A DNA stretch of 34,074 nucleotides. It comes from Pseudomonas putida. Lineage in GTDB: Bacteria > Pseudomonadota > Gammaproteobacteria > Pseudomonadales > Pseudomonadaceae. The notes under the pieces were generated by a model. The model was not told where the DNA came from, ran no database searches, and saw nothing but the letters and a program-made list of their open reading frames with translations. Within the stretch, counting starts at the first letter, position 1, and each line of letters opens with the position of its first letter. Both the position numbers and the translations under genes were made by a program. Positions 1-7,456 of the stretch are shown piece after piece. The stretch covers positions 1 to 34,074 of the forward strand of contig NZ_JANHKS010000054.1 of NCBI RefSeq assembly GCF_028682175.1, in the 5' to 3' direction.

Positions 1-27
1 CCCGCCGGCAAGCCGTGCTGCTACGGG
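1..27. repeat. REP element, GTAGCAGCACGGC family, cut by window edge
   Basis: The first 27 bases are the reverse complement of the REP core seen again at 16336, 29381 and 34018 (GTAGCAGCACGGCTTGCC followed by GGCGG). Its partner arm, if any, lies outside the window. It begins 10 bases beyond the stop codon of ung, a typical REP position just after a gene. Confidence 0.8.
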
Positions 28-37
28 CAAGGGGCGA

Positions 38-733
38 TCAGACGTTAGCGGGCAACCGCCACTCGATCGGCGTCAGACCATTCTGCTGCAGATACTTGTT
101 GGCCATGCCGAAATGCCCGCAGCCGAGGAAACCCTTGTAGGCCGACAGCGGCGAGGGGTGTACCGAGGTCAGGATCAGGTGTTTGGACGCATCGATCAGC
201 TTCTTCTTGCTCTGGGCGTGAGAGCCCCACAACAGGAACACCAGATGCGGCTGATGGGCGCTGACGGTTTCGATGATCTTGTCGGTGAAATGCTGCCAGC
301 CCTTGCCAGCGTGAGACGCCGCATTGGCCCGCTCGACGGTCAGGGTGGTGTTGAGCATCAGCACGCCCTGGTCGGCCCAGGACTGCAGGTAGCCGTGGTT
401 GGGGATGTCGATGTTCAGGTCGCGCTTGAGCTCTTTATAGATGTTGACCAGCGACGGCGGCGCCGGCACACCCGGCTGCACCGAGAAGCACAGGCCATGG
501 GCCTGGTTTGGACCGTGGTACGGGTCCTGACCGAGGATGACCACCTTGACGTTGTCCAGCGGGGTCGAATTCAAGGCATTGAAGATCAGCGGGCCCGGCG
601 GATAGATTTCCTTTCCTGCCGCGTGCTCCTGGCGCAGGAACTCGCGCAGTTCGCCCATGTAGGGCTTTTCGAATTCTTCGCGCAGGGCCTGCTTCCAGCT
701 GGGCTCGAGTTTGATGCGGTCGTCGTCGGTCAT
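38..733 (-). CDS. ung: uracil-DNA glycosylase (family 1)
   Basis: Removes uracil from DNA, in base excision repair after cytosine deamination or dUMP incorporation; cytosolic. The 231-residue protein is the usual family-1 length. It carries the water-activating motif GQDPYHG with Asp70 (the equivalent of E. coli Asp64), the FNALNSTP stretch, the LLWGSHAQSKK uracil-binding strand and the C-terminal HPSPLSAYKGF DNA-intercalation loop with its catalytic His. Two ATG codons lie six bases apart (739 and 733). The inner one is preferred because a CGGA element lies about 7 bases before it, while the outer one has almost no spacing. The gene stands alone and diverges from the gene at 904, so the 170 bases between them should hold both promoters. 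No oddity seen. Confidence 0.97.
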   Translation of the reverse strand: MTDDDRIKLEPSWKQALREEFEKPYMGELREFLRQEHAAGKEIYPPGPLIFNALNSTPLDNVKVVILGQDPYHGPNQAHGLCFSVQPGVPAPPSLVNIYKELKRDLNIDIPNHGYLQSWADQGVLMLNTTLTVERANAASHAGKGWQHFTDKIIETVSAHQPHLVFLLWGSHAQSKKKLIDASKHLILTSVHPSPLSAYKGFLGCGHFGMANKYLQQNGLTPIEWRLPANV

Positions 734-903
734 GGTCATATCCGGAAAAACAATGGGCGGACTTTAGGGGCAACCACCATTTATTTCCAGCGCAACGCGC
801 CACGGGTTTCCTACACTCCACTGCATCAGTTCGGTGCAACTTCCCGGCGCAGGCAGCACTCCCAGTCCTTGATGAAAGCCTGTTCCACGAACACGAGGTC
901 ACG

Positions 904-2016
904 ATGAATCTGCAATTCGAAGAGCTCACCGGAACCGACGGCGCCCGTCTGGGCATCGCCACGCTGGACGCGGAAAAATCACTCAATGCATTGTCGCTGC
1001 CCATGATCCTGGCGTTGCAGGATCGGCTCGATGCCTGGGCGAGCGACCCCCAGGTTGTTTGCGTGTTGCTGCGCGGCAATGGTGAAAAAGCGTTCTGCGC
1101 TGGCGGCGACGTACGTGCGCTGGTTGAGGCTGCTCGCGGCAAGCCCGGAAAAGTCCCACCGTTGGCAGCGCAGTTCTTCGCGGCGGAATATCGCCTGGAC
1201 TACGCCCTGCACACCTATCCCAAGCCGCTGATCTGCTGGGGCCACGGTTATGTGCTCGGCGGCGGCATGGGCCTGCTGCAAGGCGCCGGCATTCGCGTCG
1301 TCACCCCGAGCAGCCGCCTGGCGATGCCCGAGATCAACATCGGCCTGTACCCCGACGTTGGCGCCAGCTGGTTTCTGTCGCGCCTGCCTGGCAAGTTGGG
1401 GCTGTTCCTGGGCCTGACCGGCTCGCACATCAACGGGCGCGATGCGCTGGACCTGGATTTGGCGGACCGCTTCCTGCTCGACGGCCAGCAGGAGGAAATG
1501 ATCGACCGGCTGCTGCAACTCAACTGGCAGGAACAGACCGCCGTGCAGCTCAACAGTCTGTTCAAGGCGCTGGAGCAGGAAGCACTGGATCAACGCCCGG
1601 AGCCGCAGTGGCTGCCTCGTCGCCAGCAGATCGATGAGTTGCTGGATGTCGCCGATATTGCCTGCGCGTGGACTGCGCTCAAGCGTCAACTGCATTCCAG
1701 CGATGCGCTGCTGGCCAAGGCGGCAAAAACCTTGAGCGAAGGCTGCCCGATGACCGCGCACCTGGTCTGGGAGCAGATCCAGCGCGCCCGGCATCTGTCC
1801 CTGGCCGAAGTGTTCCAGATGGAATACACCATGAGCCTCAATTGCTGCCGGCATCCTGAGTTTGGCGAAGGTGTGCGGGCGCGATTGATCGACAAGGACC
1901 ACACGCCCCATTGGCACTGGCAGGACATTGCCAAGATCCCGCTGGCGGTGGTGGATGCGCATTTCGAGAAGGCGTGGGAAGGCCGGCATCCGCTGGCGGA
2001 TCTGTCAGGGTACTGA
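904..2016 (+). CDS. enoyl-CoA hydratase/isomerase family protein, 3-hydroxyisobutyryl-CoA hydrolase type
   Basis: Crotonase-fold enzyme of 370 residues. The length and C-terminal half fit the 3-hydroxyisobutyryl-CoA hydrolase branch, which frees 3-hydroxyisobutyrate from its CoA ester in valine breakdown, rather than the roughly 260-residue classical enoyl-CoA hydratases. Visible motifs are the CoA-binding loop AFCAGGDVRAL (about residues 64-74), the oxyanion-hole glycines GGGMGLLQGAG and the active-site strand MPEINIGLYPDVGASWFL with the Glu expected for hydrolase activity. A GAGG ribosome site lies 7 bases before the ATG. No other valine-pathway gene is nearby, so the exact acyl-CoA substrate is inferred from the family only. 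The gene is followed by a REPIN and a shared terminator, and converges on the lipoprotein gene. Confidence 0.88.
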   Translation: MNLQFEELTGTDGARLGIATLDAEKSLNALSLPMILALQDRLDAWASDPQVVCVLLRGNGEKAFCAGGDVRALVEAARGKPGKVPPLAAQFFAAEYRLDYALHTYPKPLICWGHGYVLGGGMGLLQGAGIRVVTPSSRLAMPEINIGLYPDVGASWFLSRLPGKLGLFLGLTGSHINGRDALDLDLADRFLLDGQQEEMIDRLLQLNWQEQTAVQLNSLFKALEQEALDQRPEPQWLPRRQQIDELLDVADIACAWTALKRQLHSSDALLAKAAKTLSEGCPMTAHLVWEQIQRARHLSLAEVFQMEYTMSLNCCRHPEFGEGVRARLIDKDHTPHWHWQDIAKIPLAVVDAHFEKAWEGRHPLADLSGY

Positions 2017-2028
2017 ATCGACACCCAC

Positions 2029-2120
2029 CCTGTAGGAGTGAGCTTGCTCGCGATAGCGGTACATCTGCGACATCATCATTTCAGACAGACCGCTATCGCG
2101 AGCAAGCTCACTCCTACAGG
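2029..2120. repeat. REPIN (two inverted REP arms, GTAGGAGTGAGCTTGC family)
   Basis: Two arms of about 32 bases in inverted orientation (2029-2060 and 2089-2120) flank a 28-base spacer, giving a long near-perfect hairpin. Each arm carries the core TGTAGGAGTGAGCTTGCTCG and continues to a CGCGATAGCGGT end. The same family recurs at 4261 and, inside a coding sequence, at 9745. It lies between two convergent genes. Confidence 0.92.
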
Positions 2121-2133
2121 TTCGTGGTGGGCA

Positions 2134-2164
2134 TAAAAAACGGCGCTTCGAAGAGCGCCGTTTG
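2134..2164 (-). terminator. Rho-independent terminator between convergent genes
   Basis: A CGGCGCT/AGCGCCG stem (2141-2147 and 2154-2160), with a short loop, has six A on the plus-strand left side, which become a U-tract for transcription from the minus-strand lipoprotein gene. The plus-strand side has only three T, so it mainly serves the minus gene but may act both ways. Confidence 0.8.
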
Positions 2165-2175
2165 TGGGACTGCAG

Positions 2176-2712
2176 TTAACGGTTGCCGCCACCCGGTCCG
2201 CCATGACCGCCGCGACCGAAGTTGCCGTCTTCCCTCATATTGCCGCCCGATGGCCTGGACGGGGCGAATCCGCCACCGCCACCACCGCCGTGGTTGCCAT
2301 TCCAGCCGCCACCGCCCATGCCCGGCCTTGGGCCTGTGGGTGGAGGACGGTAGCCGGAGCCGCCGTTCCAGTTACCACCACCGCCACCACCATTCCAGTG
2401 GCCGCCGCCGTAGCCCGGGCGACCATAGCCTGGCCCGTAGTAACGCGGTGGAGGCGCGTAGTAGCGAGGCGGCGAATAGTACCGTGGGGCCGAGTAATAA
2501 CGCGGCGACGAGTAATAGACCGAGGAGCCGCCGTAATACCCGGTCGGCCCGTAGGGACGATAGCTGTCATACACGTAGCCGCTGCTGTACCCGCTGCTGT
2601 AGACGGGCTGCGTGTAGGTCTCTGATTCGTAGTAGCCTCCGTAGCAACCGGCCAGGGACAAGGTCATTAAAGCTGCCATCAGGCTTTTGAGGTGCAAGCT
2701 TCGTCGATACAT
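2176..2712 (-). CDS. putative Gly/Tyr-rich lipoprotein
   Basis: Predicted 178-residue envelope lipoprotein of unknown function. The N-terminus is a lipoprotein signal peptide: a basic start (MYRRSLHLK), a hydrophobic core and the lipobox LAGC, so the Cys about 22 residues in would be lipidated. The mature part is low complexity. It starts with Tyr/Ser-rich stretches, continues with about four PRYY repeats and a Pro-rich linker, and ends in a Gly/Asn/Trp-rich tail with GGGGG runs. An upstream in-frame ATG at 2769 was rejected: it would bury the signal peptide, whereas the ATG at 2712 has a perfect AGGAGG 5 bases before it. No catalytic motif is visible. Tyr/Gly-rich composition suggests a surface or structural role, but that is a guess. 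Confidence 0.75.
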   Translation of the reverse strand: MYRRSLHLKSLMAALMTLSLAGCYGGYYESETYTQPVYSSGYSSGYVYDSYRPYGPTGYYGGSSVYYSSPRYYSAPRYYSPPRYYAPPPRYYGPGYGRPGYGGGHWNGGGGGGNWNGGSGYRPPPTGPRPGMGGGGWNGNHGGGGGGGFAPSRPSGGNMREDGNFGRGGHGGPGGGNR

Positions 2713-2925
2713 GGCGGCCTCCTGGACCGCGATAGAGCTCAAACCAGCGGCGCTGGTCGGCGTTCCCATAACTGCCGAGAACGTAAATTAAGACCGCAAA
2801 ATCCCTCGTGAGTGCCCCACTGTAAAACCCTTCCGCCAGACGGCGCCCCGCAACAGTGCACCCAGATGCACCTCGTTATTCCGCCATCTCCCGCCCGCGC
2901 CGCAGCCCGCATGGCTTGCCGACAA

Positions 2926-2943
2926 TTGGCACGTCTCTCGCTT
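2926..2943 (+). promoter_or_regulatory. candidate sigma-54 (RpoN) promoter of the guanidine operon
   Basis: The sequence TTGGCACG, then four bases, then TCGCTT has the diagnostic GG (2928-2929) and GC (2940-2941) separated by exactly 10 bases. It matches the consensus TGGCACG-N4-TTGCW except for one base in the -12 element. Transcription would start near 2953, about 45 bases before the riboswitch, which is the right place. Sigma-54 promoters commonly serve nitrogen-scavenging operons under NtrC, which suits a guanidine operon. No convincing NtrC site was identified upstream. Confidence 0.6.
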
Positions 2944-2997
2944 AAGTGAATCTCGTGCAGGAGTCACTCAAGGTTCGCGGCACCACAATTTGCAAAT

Positions 2998-3096
2998 AGC
3001 TGACTAGGGTTCCGGCTCGCCTTTGGCGAGTGGCTGGTCCGAGAGTTGGCGACCTCCAGTAGAGGTTACACGGCGGGATAAAAGCCCGGGAGACAG
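2998..3096 (+). promoter_or_regulatory. guanidine-I riboswitch (ykkC class aptamer)
   Basis: Recognised from the conserved blocks of this class in the right order: CTAGGGTTCCG at 3004-3014, a variable CTCGCC-TTT-GGCGAG hairpin at 3016-3030, CTGGTCCGAGAG at 3034-3045, an ACCTC/GAGGT hairpin at 3052-3066, ACACGG at 3068-3073 and GGGATAAAAGCCCGGGAGA at 3075-3093. The class senses free guanidine and normally turns on export or breakdown genes. Here it precedes a full guanidine uptake and degradation operon, so the known ligand fits the genes. Outer boundaries are approximate because P1 was not folded by computation. Confidence 0.93.
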
Positions 3097-3137
3097 GACA
3101 CCATTGGTGTCGCCGGACTCCTGCCCGCCCCTTTTCG
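3094..3137 (+). terminator. probable expression platform (attenuator) of the guanidine-I riboswitch
   Basis: CAGGA (3094-3098) can pair with TCCTG (3119-3123) around an inner GACACC/GGTGTC hairpin, and CCCGCC (3124-3129), followed by CCTTTT, can pair with GGCGGG (3072-3077). The GGCGGG belongs to the conserved aptamer core. Forming that stem would therefore break the aptamer and leave a terminator-like helix next to a short T-run. This fits an attenuator that is off without guanidine. The T-run is short (four T) and the fold is a hand reading. Confidence 0.5.
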
Positions 3138-3156
3138 TTACTGGAGGTTTTTCACG

Positions 3157-4224
3157 ATGCAAAAATCCCGTCTGTTCGGCCTGATGACCGCAGGCCTCAT
3201 CGCTGCTCTAAGCCTCTCGGCCACCGCCGCCCCGAAAAAGGACTTCGACGTCTGCTGGACCATCTACGCCGGCTGGATGCCATGGGAATACGCAGGGACC
3301 CAAGGCATCGTCGACAAGTGGGCCAAGAAGTACAACATCAACATCAAGGTCACCCAACTCAACGACTACGTCGAATCGATCAACCAGTACACCGCCGGCC
3401 AGTTCGACGGCTGCACCATGACCAACATGGACGCCCTGACCATTCCGGCTGCGGGCGGGGTGGAAAGCACGGCGCTGGTGGTCAGCGACTTCTCCAATGG
3501 CAACGACGGCATCGTCATCAAGGGCGACGGCAAGAAGGTCGCCGACCTCAAGGGCATGGACGTCAACCTGGTTGAGCTGTCGGTCTCGCACTATCTGCTG
3601 GCCCGCGCACTGGACTCGGTGGACCTGACCGAGAAAGACCTGAAAGTGGTCAACACCTCCGACGCCGACATCGCTGCGGCCTTCAACACCGATCAGGTCA
3701 AGGCCGTCACTACCTGGAACCCGATGCTCTCCGAGATCAAGGCCAAGCCGGGCGTCACCCAGGTGTTCGACTCCAGCAAGATCCCGGGCGAGATCATGGA
3801 CATGATGGTGGTCAACACCCAGACCCTCAAAGACAACCCTGCACTGGGCAAGGCACTGACCGGTGCCTGGTTTGAAGTCGTCGCGCTGATGAACGCGAAA
3901 AACGCTGAAGCCAAAACCGCGCTGGAACACATGGCCAAAGCCTCGGGCACGGACCTGGCCGGTTTCCAGTCGCAACTGGACACCACCAAACTGTTCGCCT
4001 CGCCTAAAGAGGCACTGGAGTTCGCCACCAGCAAGCAACTGCCGGTCACCATGCGCAAGGTCGCGGACTTCTCCTTCGAGCACGGCCTGCTCGGCGAGGG
4101 CGCCAAGGATGCAAGCGCCGTGGGCATGAGCTTCGCCAACAGCGTGACCGAAGGCGACAAGGGCAACCTCAAGCTGCACTTCGACCCCAGCTACGTGCAG
4201 TTGGCCGCTGACGGCAAATTGTAA
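3157..4224 (+). CDS. ABC transporter substrate-binding protein (guanidine operon)
   Basis: Predicted periplasmic binding protein of 355 residues, of the nitrate/taurine-like fold usually annotated 'putative urea ABC transporter substrate-binding protein'. It starts with a clean Sec signal peptide (basic MQKSR, hydrophobic core, cleavage near ATA-AP). The mature protein opens with the VCWTIYAGWMPWEYA strand and contains NMDALTIPAAGGV and TTWNPMLSEIKA, which are ligand-pocket regions in this family. GGAGG lies 9 bases before the ATG. It is the first gene behind the guanidine-I riboswitch, so guanidine is the more likely ligand than urea; that is context, not a binding result. A REPIN separates it from the permease gene, which may help keep its message more abundant than the membrane parts. 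Confidence 0.88.
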   Translation: MQKSRLFGLMTAGLIAALSLSATAAPKKDFDVCWTIYAGWMPWEYAGTQGIVDKWAKKYNINIKVTQLNDYVESINQYTAGQFDGCTMTNMDALTIPAAGGVESTALVVSDFSNGNDGIVIKGDGKKVADLKGMDVNLVELSVSHYLLARALDSVDLTEKDLKVVNTSDADIAAAFNTDQVKAVTTWNPMLSEIKAKPGVTQVFDSSKIPGEIMDMMVVNTQTLKDNPALGKALTGAWFEVVALMNAKNAEAKTALEHMAKASGTDLAGFQSQLDTTKLFASPKEALEFATSKQLPVTMRKVADFSFEHGLLGEGAKDASAVGMSFANSVTEGDKGNLKLHFDPSYVQLAADGKL

Positions 4225-4260
4225 AGGCTTGGGCGACCTGCTCTGCAATCCGTGACAGCC

Positions 4261-4343
4261 ATTCGCGAGCAAGCTCGCTCCCACAGAGGACGTGGGATGG
4301 CGAGCCTATACGCAGAGCCTGTGGGAGCGAGCTTGCTCGCGAA
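4261..4343. repeat. REPIN (GTGGGAGCGAGCTTGC variant) inside the operon
   Basis: Inverted arms of about 25 bases (4261-4286 and 4319-4343) contain TTCGCGAGCAAGCTCGCTCC and its complement. It is a variant of the 2029 family with GTGGGAGCGAGC instead of GTAGGAGTGAGC. It lies between the binding-protein and permease genes, where the RNA hairpin could protect the upstream message from 3' exonucleases or reduce downstream expression. Confidence 0.9.
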
Positions 4344-4391
4344 GAGGCCGCAGCGATCACGTAAAAATCCGCTTCAAACAGGTTATTTGAC

Positions 4392-5207
4392 ATGCGCTTG
4401 ATAAACCGCCGCCCCGATGGCGCCAGCCGCCTGGTTCTGGTGATCCTGCCGTTCGCCCTGTTGCTGTTCGCCTACTTCACAGGCTCGGCGACGCGGTTGA
4501 CAGAAAACCCCAACGACAAGCTGCTGCCCAGCGCCGTGCAGATGACCGATGCGATCAAACGCGTGGCCTTCGTGCCCGATCAACGCACCGGTGAATACCT
4601 GCTCTGGCAGGACAGCGCCTCTAGCCTGCAACGCCTGGCCATAGGTCTTGCGATCAGCGCGGTCGTGGGCCTGTGCCTGGGTATCGCCTCGGGCGTGCTG
4701 CCGCTGTTCGGCGCGCCGTTGTCGCCGTTGCTGACGGTGCTGTCGATGGTGCCGCCGCTGGCGATCCTGCCGATCCTGTTCATCGTCTTCGGCCTCGGGG
4801 AGCTTTCCAAGGTGATGCTGATCGTGATCGGCATCACCCCGGTGCTGGCCCGCGATCTGGAGCAGCGCGCCCGGGAGATTCCGGTGGAATTGCTGATCAA
4901 GGCGCAGACGCTGGGCGCCTCGACCTGGACGCTGATTCTGCGGGTGGTGCTGCCGCAACTGTTGCCGCGTTTGCTGATCTCGCTGCGGCTGGTGCTGGGC
5001 TCGGCGTGGCTGTTTCTGATCGCGGCCGAGGCCATCGCCTCCACCGACGGTTTGGGCTACCGGATCTTCCTGGTGCGGCGTTATCTGGCCATGGACATGA
5101 TCCTGCCGTACGTAGTCTGGATCACCTTCCTCGCCTGGCTGATGGACTGGGGCTTGAAAGCCCTGACCCGCAAGGCCTTTCCCTGGTACGAGGGCGCGCG
5201 GCCATGA
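4392..5207 (+). CDS. ABC transporter permease (guanidine operon)
   Basis: Inner-membrane permease of 271 residues, binding-protein-dependent (BPD_transp_1, nitrate/taurine class). Hydrophobic segments appear near residues 14-30, 75-100, 105-135, 180-205 and 230-255. The cytoplasmic coupling loop reads AQTLGASTWTLILRVVLPQLLP, matching the EAA...G motif that docks on the ATPase. A CAGG element lies about 8 bases before the ATG, a weak site. Its stop overlaps the ATPase start in an ATGA arrangement, so the two are translationally coupled. It probably forms a homodimer with two copies of the ATPase and passes guanidine into the cytoplasm. Confidence 0.9.
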   Translation: MRLINRRPDGASRLVLVILPFALLLFAYFTGSATRLTENPNDKLLPSAVQMTDAIKRVAFVPDQRTGEYLLWQDSASSLQRLAIGLAISAVVGLCLGIASGVLPLFGAPLSPLLTVLSMVPPLAILPILFIVFGLGELSKVMLIVIGITPVLARDLEQRAREIPVELLIKAQTLGASTWTLILRVVLPQLLPRLLISLRLVLGSAWLFLIAAEAIASTDGLGYRIFLVRRYLAMDMILPYVVWITFLAWLMDWGLKALTRKAFPWYEGARP

Positions 5208-5968
5208 GCTTCATTTCGGTAAAAAACGTGTGGCAACAATACGGCGAACAGGTGGTGCTCGAAGGCCTGAACCTGAGCATCGCCGAGGGCGAGTTCTGCA
5301 CCATGGTCGGTGCCTCCGGCTGTGGCAAATCGACCTTCCTGCGCCTGCTGCTGGGCCAGGAAGTGCCGAGCAAAGGCACCATCCTGCTGGACGGCCAGCC
5401 GCTGGCCAATGAACCGGATGCCAGCCGTGGCGTGGTGTTTCAGCGCTACTCGGTGTTCCCGCATCTGTCGGTACTGGACAACGTCGCGCTGGGCCTGGAA
5501 CTGCCAAGGGCCAGGCTGCTGGGCCGGCTGTTCGGCAGTGCCAAGCGCGACGCTCGCGAGCAAGCCGCCGCGCTGTTGCGCAAGGTCGGCCTGGGCCATG
5601 CGCTGGACAAATACCCGACGCAACTGTCCGGCGGCATGCAGCAACGCCTGGCCATCGCCCAGGCACTCATCATGAAGCCTCGCGTACTGCTGCTCGACGA
5701 GCCTTTCGGCGCTCTGGACCCCGGCATTCGCAAGGACATGCACGCCCTGCTGCTGGAGCTGTGGCGCGAGACGAAACTCACGGTATTCATGGTCACCCAC
5801 GATCTCTCCGAGGGCTTCAACCTGGGCACGCGGCTGATGGTCTTCGACAAGGTTCGCATCGACCCGCACGCCCCCGGAGCCTATGGCGCCCGCATCACCT
5901 ACGACATTCCCCTGAACAGCGACCGTCGCGCCGCCCGCGCGGCCATCGAATCGCTGCAATCGGCCTGA
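5204..5968 (+). CDS. ABC transporter ATP-binding protein (guanidine operon)
   Basis: Cytoplasmic ATPase of 254 residues that drives the importer. It shows Walker A GASGCGKST (about residues 37-45), a Q-loop in FQRYSVFP, the ABC signature LSGGMQQRLAIAQAL, Walker B VLLLDEPFGALD and the switch His in MVTHDLSEG. A longer in-frame reading exists upstream within the permease gene, but the real start is the ATG overlapping the permease stop, immediately before MSFISVKNVWQQYG. Slightly unusual are a short insertion (RARLLGRLFGSAKR) before the signature helix and a C-terminal tail rich in Arg and Ala after the switch region. Operon position, 12 bases before the next gene, supports its role in guanidine uptake. 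Confidence 0.93.
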   Translation: MSFISVKNVWQQYGEQVVLEGLNLSIAEGEFCTMVGASGCGKSTFLRLLLGQEVPSKGTILLDGQPLANEPDASRGVVFQRYSVFPHLSVLDNVALGLELPRARLLGRLFGSAKRDAREQAAALLRKVGLGHALDKYPTQLSGGMQQRLAIAQALIMKPRVLLLDEPFGALDPGIRKDMHALLLELWRETKLTVFMVTHDLSEGFNLGTRLMVFDKVRIDPHAPGAYGARITYDIPLNSDRRAARAAIESLQSA

Positions 5969-5980
5969 AGGATTTCAACC

Positions 5981-6706
5981 ATGACTGACTCAACCGCTGT
6001 ATTCCCGGTATTCGCCGAAGAGCTGCTGCCCGGTGGCGGCCACCTGTCGTTCGTGCTCAAGCGCGGCGAGCTGCTGCGCCTGACCGACCTCAACGGCGGC
6101 GCCAACGTGAGCCTCACGCTGTTCAACGCCCATGAAAAAACCGAGCGCCTGAACCTGCCCGACAGCCTCAAGTGCCAGCACACCGCCAAACTCACCAGCG
6201 GCCACTGCCTGTACTCGGACATGGGCCGCGTGCTGGCGGCCATCACCGCCGACACCTGCGGCTGGAGCGACAGCCTCGGTGGCGTGCTGTGCGCTGAAGA
6301 AGTCACTGAAAAATACGGCCAGGGCCGCTACCAGGAACTGCGCAACGGCTTCTTTCGCAATGGCGCCGACAACCTGCTGGTGGAAATGGGCAAGTGGGGC
6401 CTGGGCCTGTCGGACCTGCTGATGACCCTCAACCTGTTCAGCCGGGTCAACGTGGACCATCAAGGCGCACTGGCCTTCGTGCCCGGCAACTCGAAAGCCG
6501 GTGACTACATCGAGCTGTATGCGCCGATGGACACGCTGGTGGTGCTCACCGCGCTGCAACACCCGATGGACCCCAACCCCGAATACGCACCACAGCCGGT
6601 CAAGCTGAGCTGGATGAAGGCCGACGCCAGCGTCGCCGAACACTGCCGCACCTCGCGCGAGGAAAACGTGCGCGGCTTCATCAATACCGACCGCCTGTTC
6701 GCCTGA
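5981..6706 (+). CDS. carboxyguanidine deiminase subunit (UAAP1, DUF1989 family)
   Basis: One of two paralogous subunits long annotated 'urea amidolyase-associated protein' and since shown in Pseudomonas syringae to form a carboxyguanidine deiminase (CgdAB), which turns carboxyguanidine into allophanate plus ammonia. The 241-residue protein has the family marks LLPGGGHLSFVLKRGELLRLTD near the N-terminus and SDMGRVLAA followed by DTCGWSDSLGG, with Cys and His residues likely to bind metal. It shares this core with the next gene. AAGGA lies 9 bases before the ATG, and the stop is 10 bases before UAAP2. The UAAP1 name follows gene order and length; which of cgdA or cgdB it corresponds to was not decided here. 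Confidence 0.88.
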   Translation: MTDSTAVFPVFAEELLPGGGHLSFVLKRGELLRLTDLNGGANVSLTLFNAHEKTERLNLPDSLKCQHTAKLTSGHCLYSDMGRVLAAITADTCGWSDSLGGVLCAEEVTEKYGQGRYQELRNGFFRNGADNLLVEMGKWGLGLSDLLMTLNLFSRVNVDHQGALAFVPGNSKAGDYIELYAPMDTLVVLTALQHPMDPNPEYAPQPVKLSWMKADASVAEHCRTSREENVRGFINTDRLFA

Positions 6707-6716
6707 GGACCCTCTG

Positions 6717-7340
6717 ATGACCACAGCCGCCAAGAAAGCCCCTGTTTCCATCACCCAAATCCCGGCAGGCGAACCGTCGCTGACCGAACTCAAGGCCGGG
6801 CAGACCCTGCGCCTGCTCGATCTGGAAGGCAACCAGGCCGTCGATACGCTGTTCTACAGTCTGGCCAACCCCCGCGAGCGCTACGACGTGCAACGCACCT
6901 TGCGCAAACAGAACAACGTCTACCTGAGCAAAGGCAGCGTGCTGTATTCCAACCTCGGCAAGCCGATGCTGACCATCGTCGAAGACACCTGCGGACGCCA
7001 CGACACCCTGGGCGGCGCCTGCGCGCAAGAGAGCAACACCGTGCGCTACGCCCTGGAAAAACGCCACATGCACAGCTGCCGCGACAACTACCTGCGCGCC
7101 TGCTCCCACGACGGCCGCCTGGGCAAGCGCGACATCAGCCCGAACATCAATTTCTTCATGAACGTGCCGGTCACCGCCGAAGGTGGGCTGACCTTCGAGG
7201 ACGGCATTTCCGCTGCCGGCAAATACGTCGAACTGCGGGCGGAAATGGACGTAATCGTGCTGATCTCCAACTGCCCGCAACTGAACAACCCGTGCAACGG
7301 CTACAACCCCACGCCTGCCGAGCTGCTCGTCTGGGATTGA
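6717..7340 (+). CDS. carboxyguanidine deiminase subunit (UAAP2, DUF1989 family)
   Basis: Second subunit of the putative carboxyguanidine deiminase, 207 residues. It aligns by eye with the preceding protein: SNLGKPMLTIVEDTCGRHDTLGG here against SDMGRVLAAITADTCG there. A later HMHSCRDNYLRACS stretch adds His and Cys residues that may complete a metal site. It contains DLEGNQAVDTLFY, a recurring element of the family. GAGGA of the preceding stop region serves as ribosome site. The gene is followed by 122 noncoding bases that hold a second riboswitch, so it ends the first translational block of the operon. The two-subunit enzyme supplies allophanate, which needs a hydrolase that is not in this window. 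Confidence 0.88.
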   Translation: MTTAAKKAPVSITQIPAGEPSLTELKAGQTLRLLDLEGNQAVDTLFYSLANPRERYDVQRTLRKQNNVYLSKGSVLYSNLGKPMLTIVEDTCGRHDTLGGACAQESNTVRYALEKRHMHSCRDNYLRACSHDGRLGKRDISPNINFFMNVPVTAEGGLTFEDGISAAGKYVELRAEMDVIVLISNCPQLNNPCNGYNPTPAELLVWD

Positions 7341-7369
7341 GCGGCACAGGTTTTCACTGAAGGTTTTCG

Positions 7370-7456
7370 GCGCGAGGGACGGCCTTCGCGCAACGCGTAC
7401 AACAGCGGGACGGCCCGCTACCCGGTTCGGGATCGACGAGCGCGATCCCTGGGGTA
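7370..7456 (+). promoter_or_regulatory. guanidine-II riboswitch (mini-ykkC) before the carboxylase gene
   Basis: Two hairpins with identical ACGG tetraloops are seen. P1 runs 7370-7391 with a 9-base-pair stem (one G-T wobble) and loop 7379-7382. P2 runs 7404-7419 with a 6-base-pair stem and loop 7410-7413. The linker is 12 bases. Tandem hairpins with ACGR loops are the definition of the guanidine-II class. A third hairpin (GGGATCG 7429-7435 with CGATCCC 7443-7449) follows. TACCC (7419-7423) can pair with GGGTA (7452-7456), which is the likely ribosome site of the carboxylase ATG at 7463. Since T7419 is also in P2, ligand binding could free the site, giving a translational on-switch. Folding is by hand. 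Confidence 0.88.

Noticed and set aside
2164..2625. A plus-strand open frame rich in Ala, Val and Thr across the lipoprotein gene
   Set aside because: Its apparent regularity comes from the GC-rich repeats of the lipoprotein gene; it has no ribosome site, and the minus frame has a lipobox and AGGAGG.
2856..2873. TGCACCCAGATGCACC as an NtrC site upstream of the sigma-54 promoter
   Set aside because: The half sites are direct repeats and the spacing is short for the palindromic NtrC consensus, so it is not claimed.
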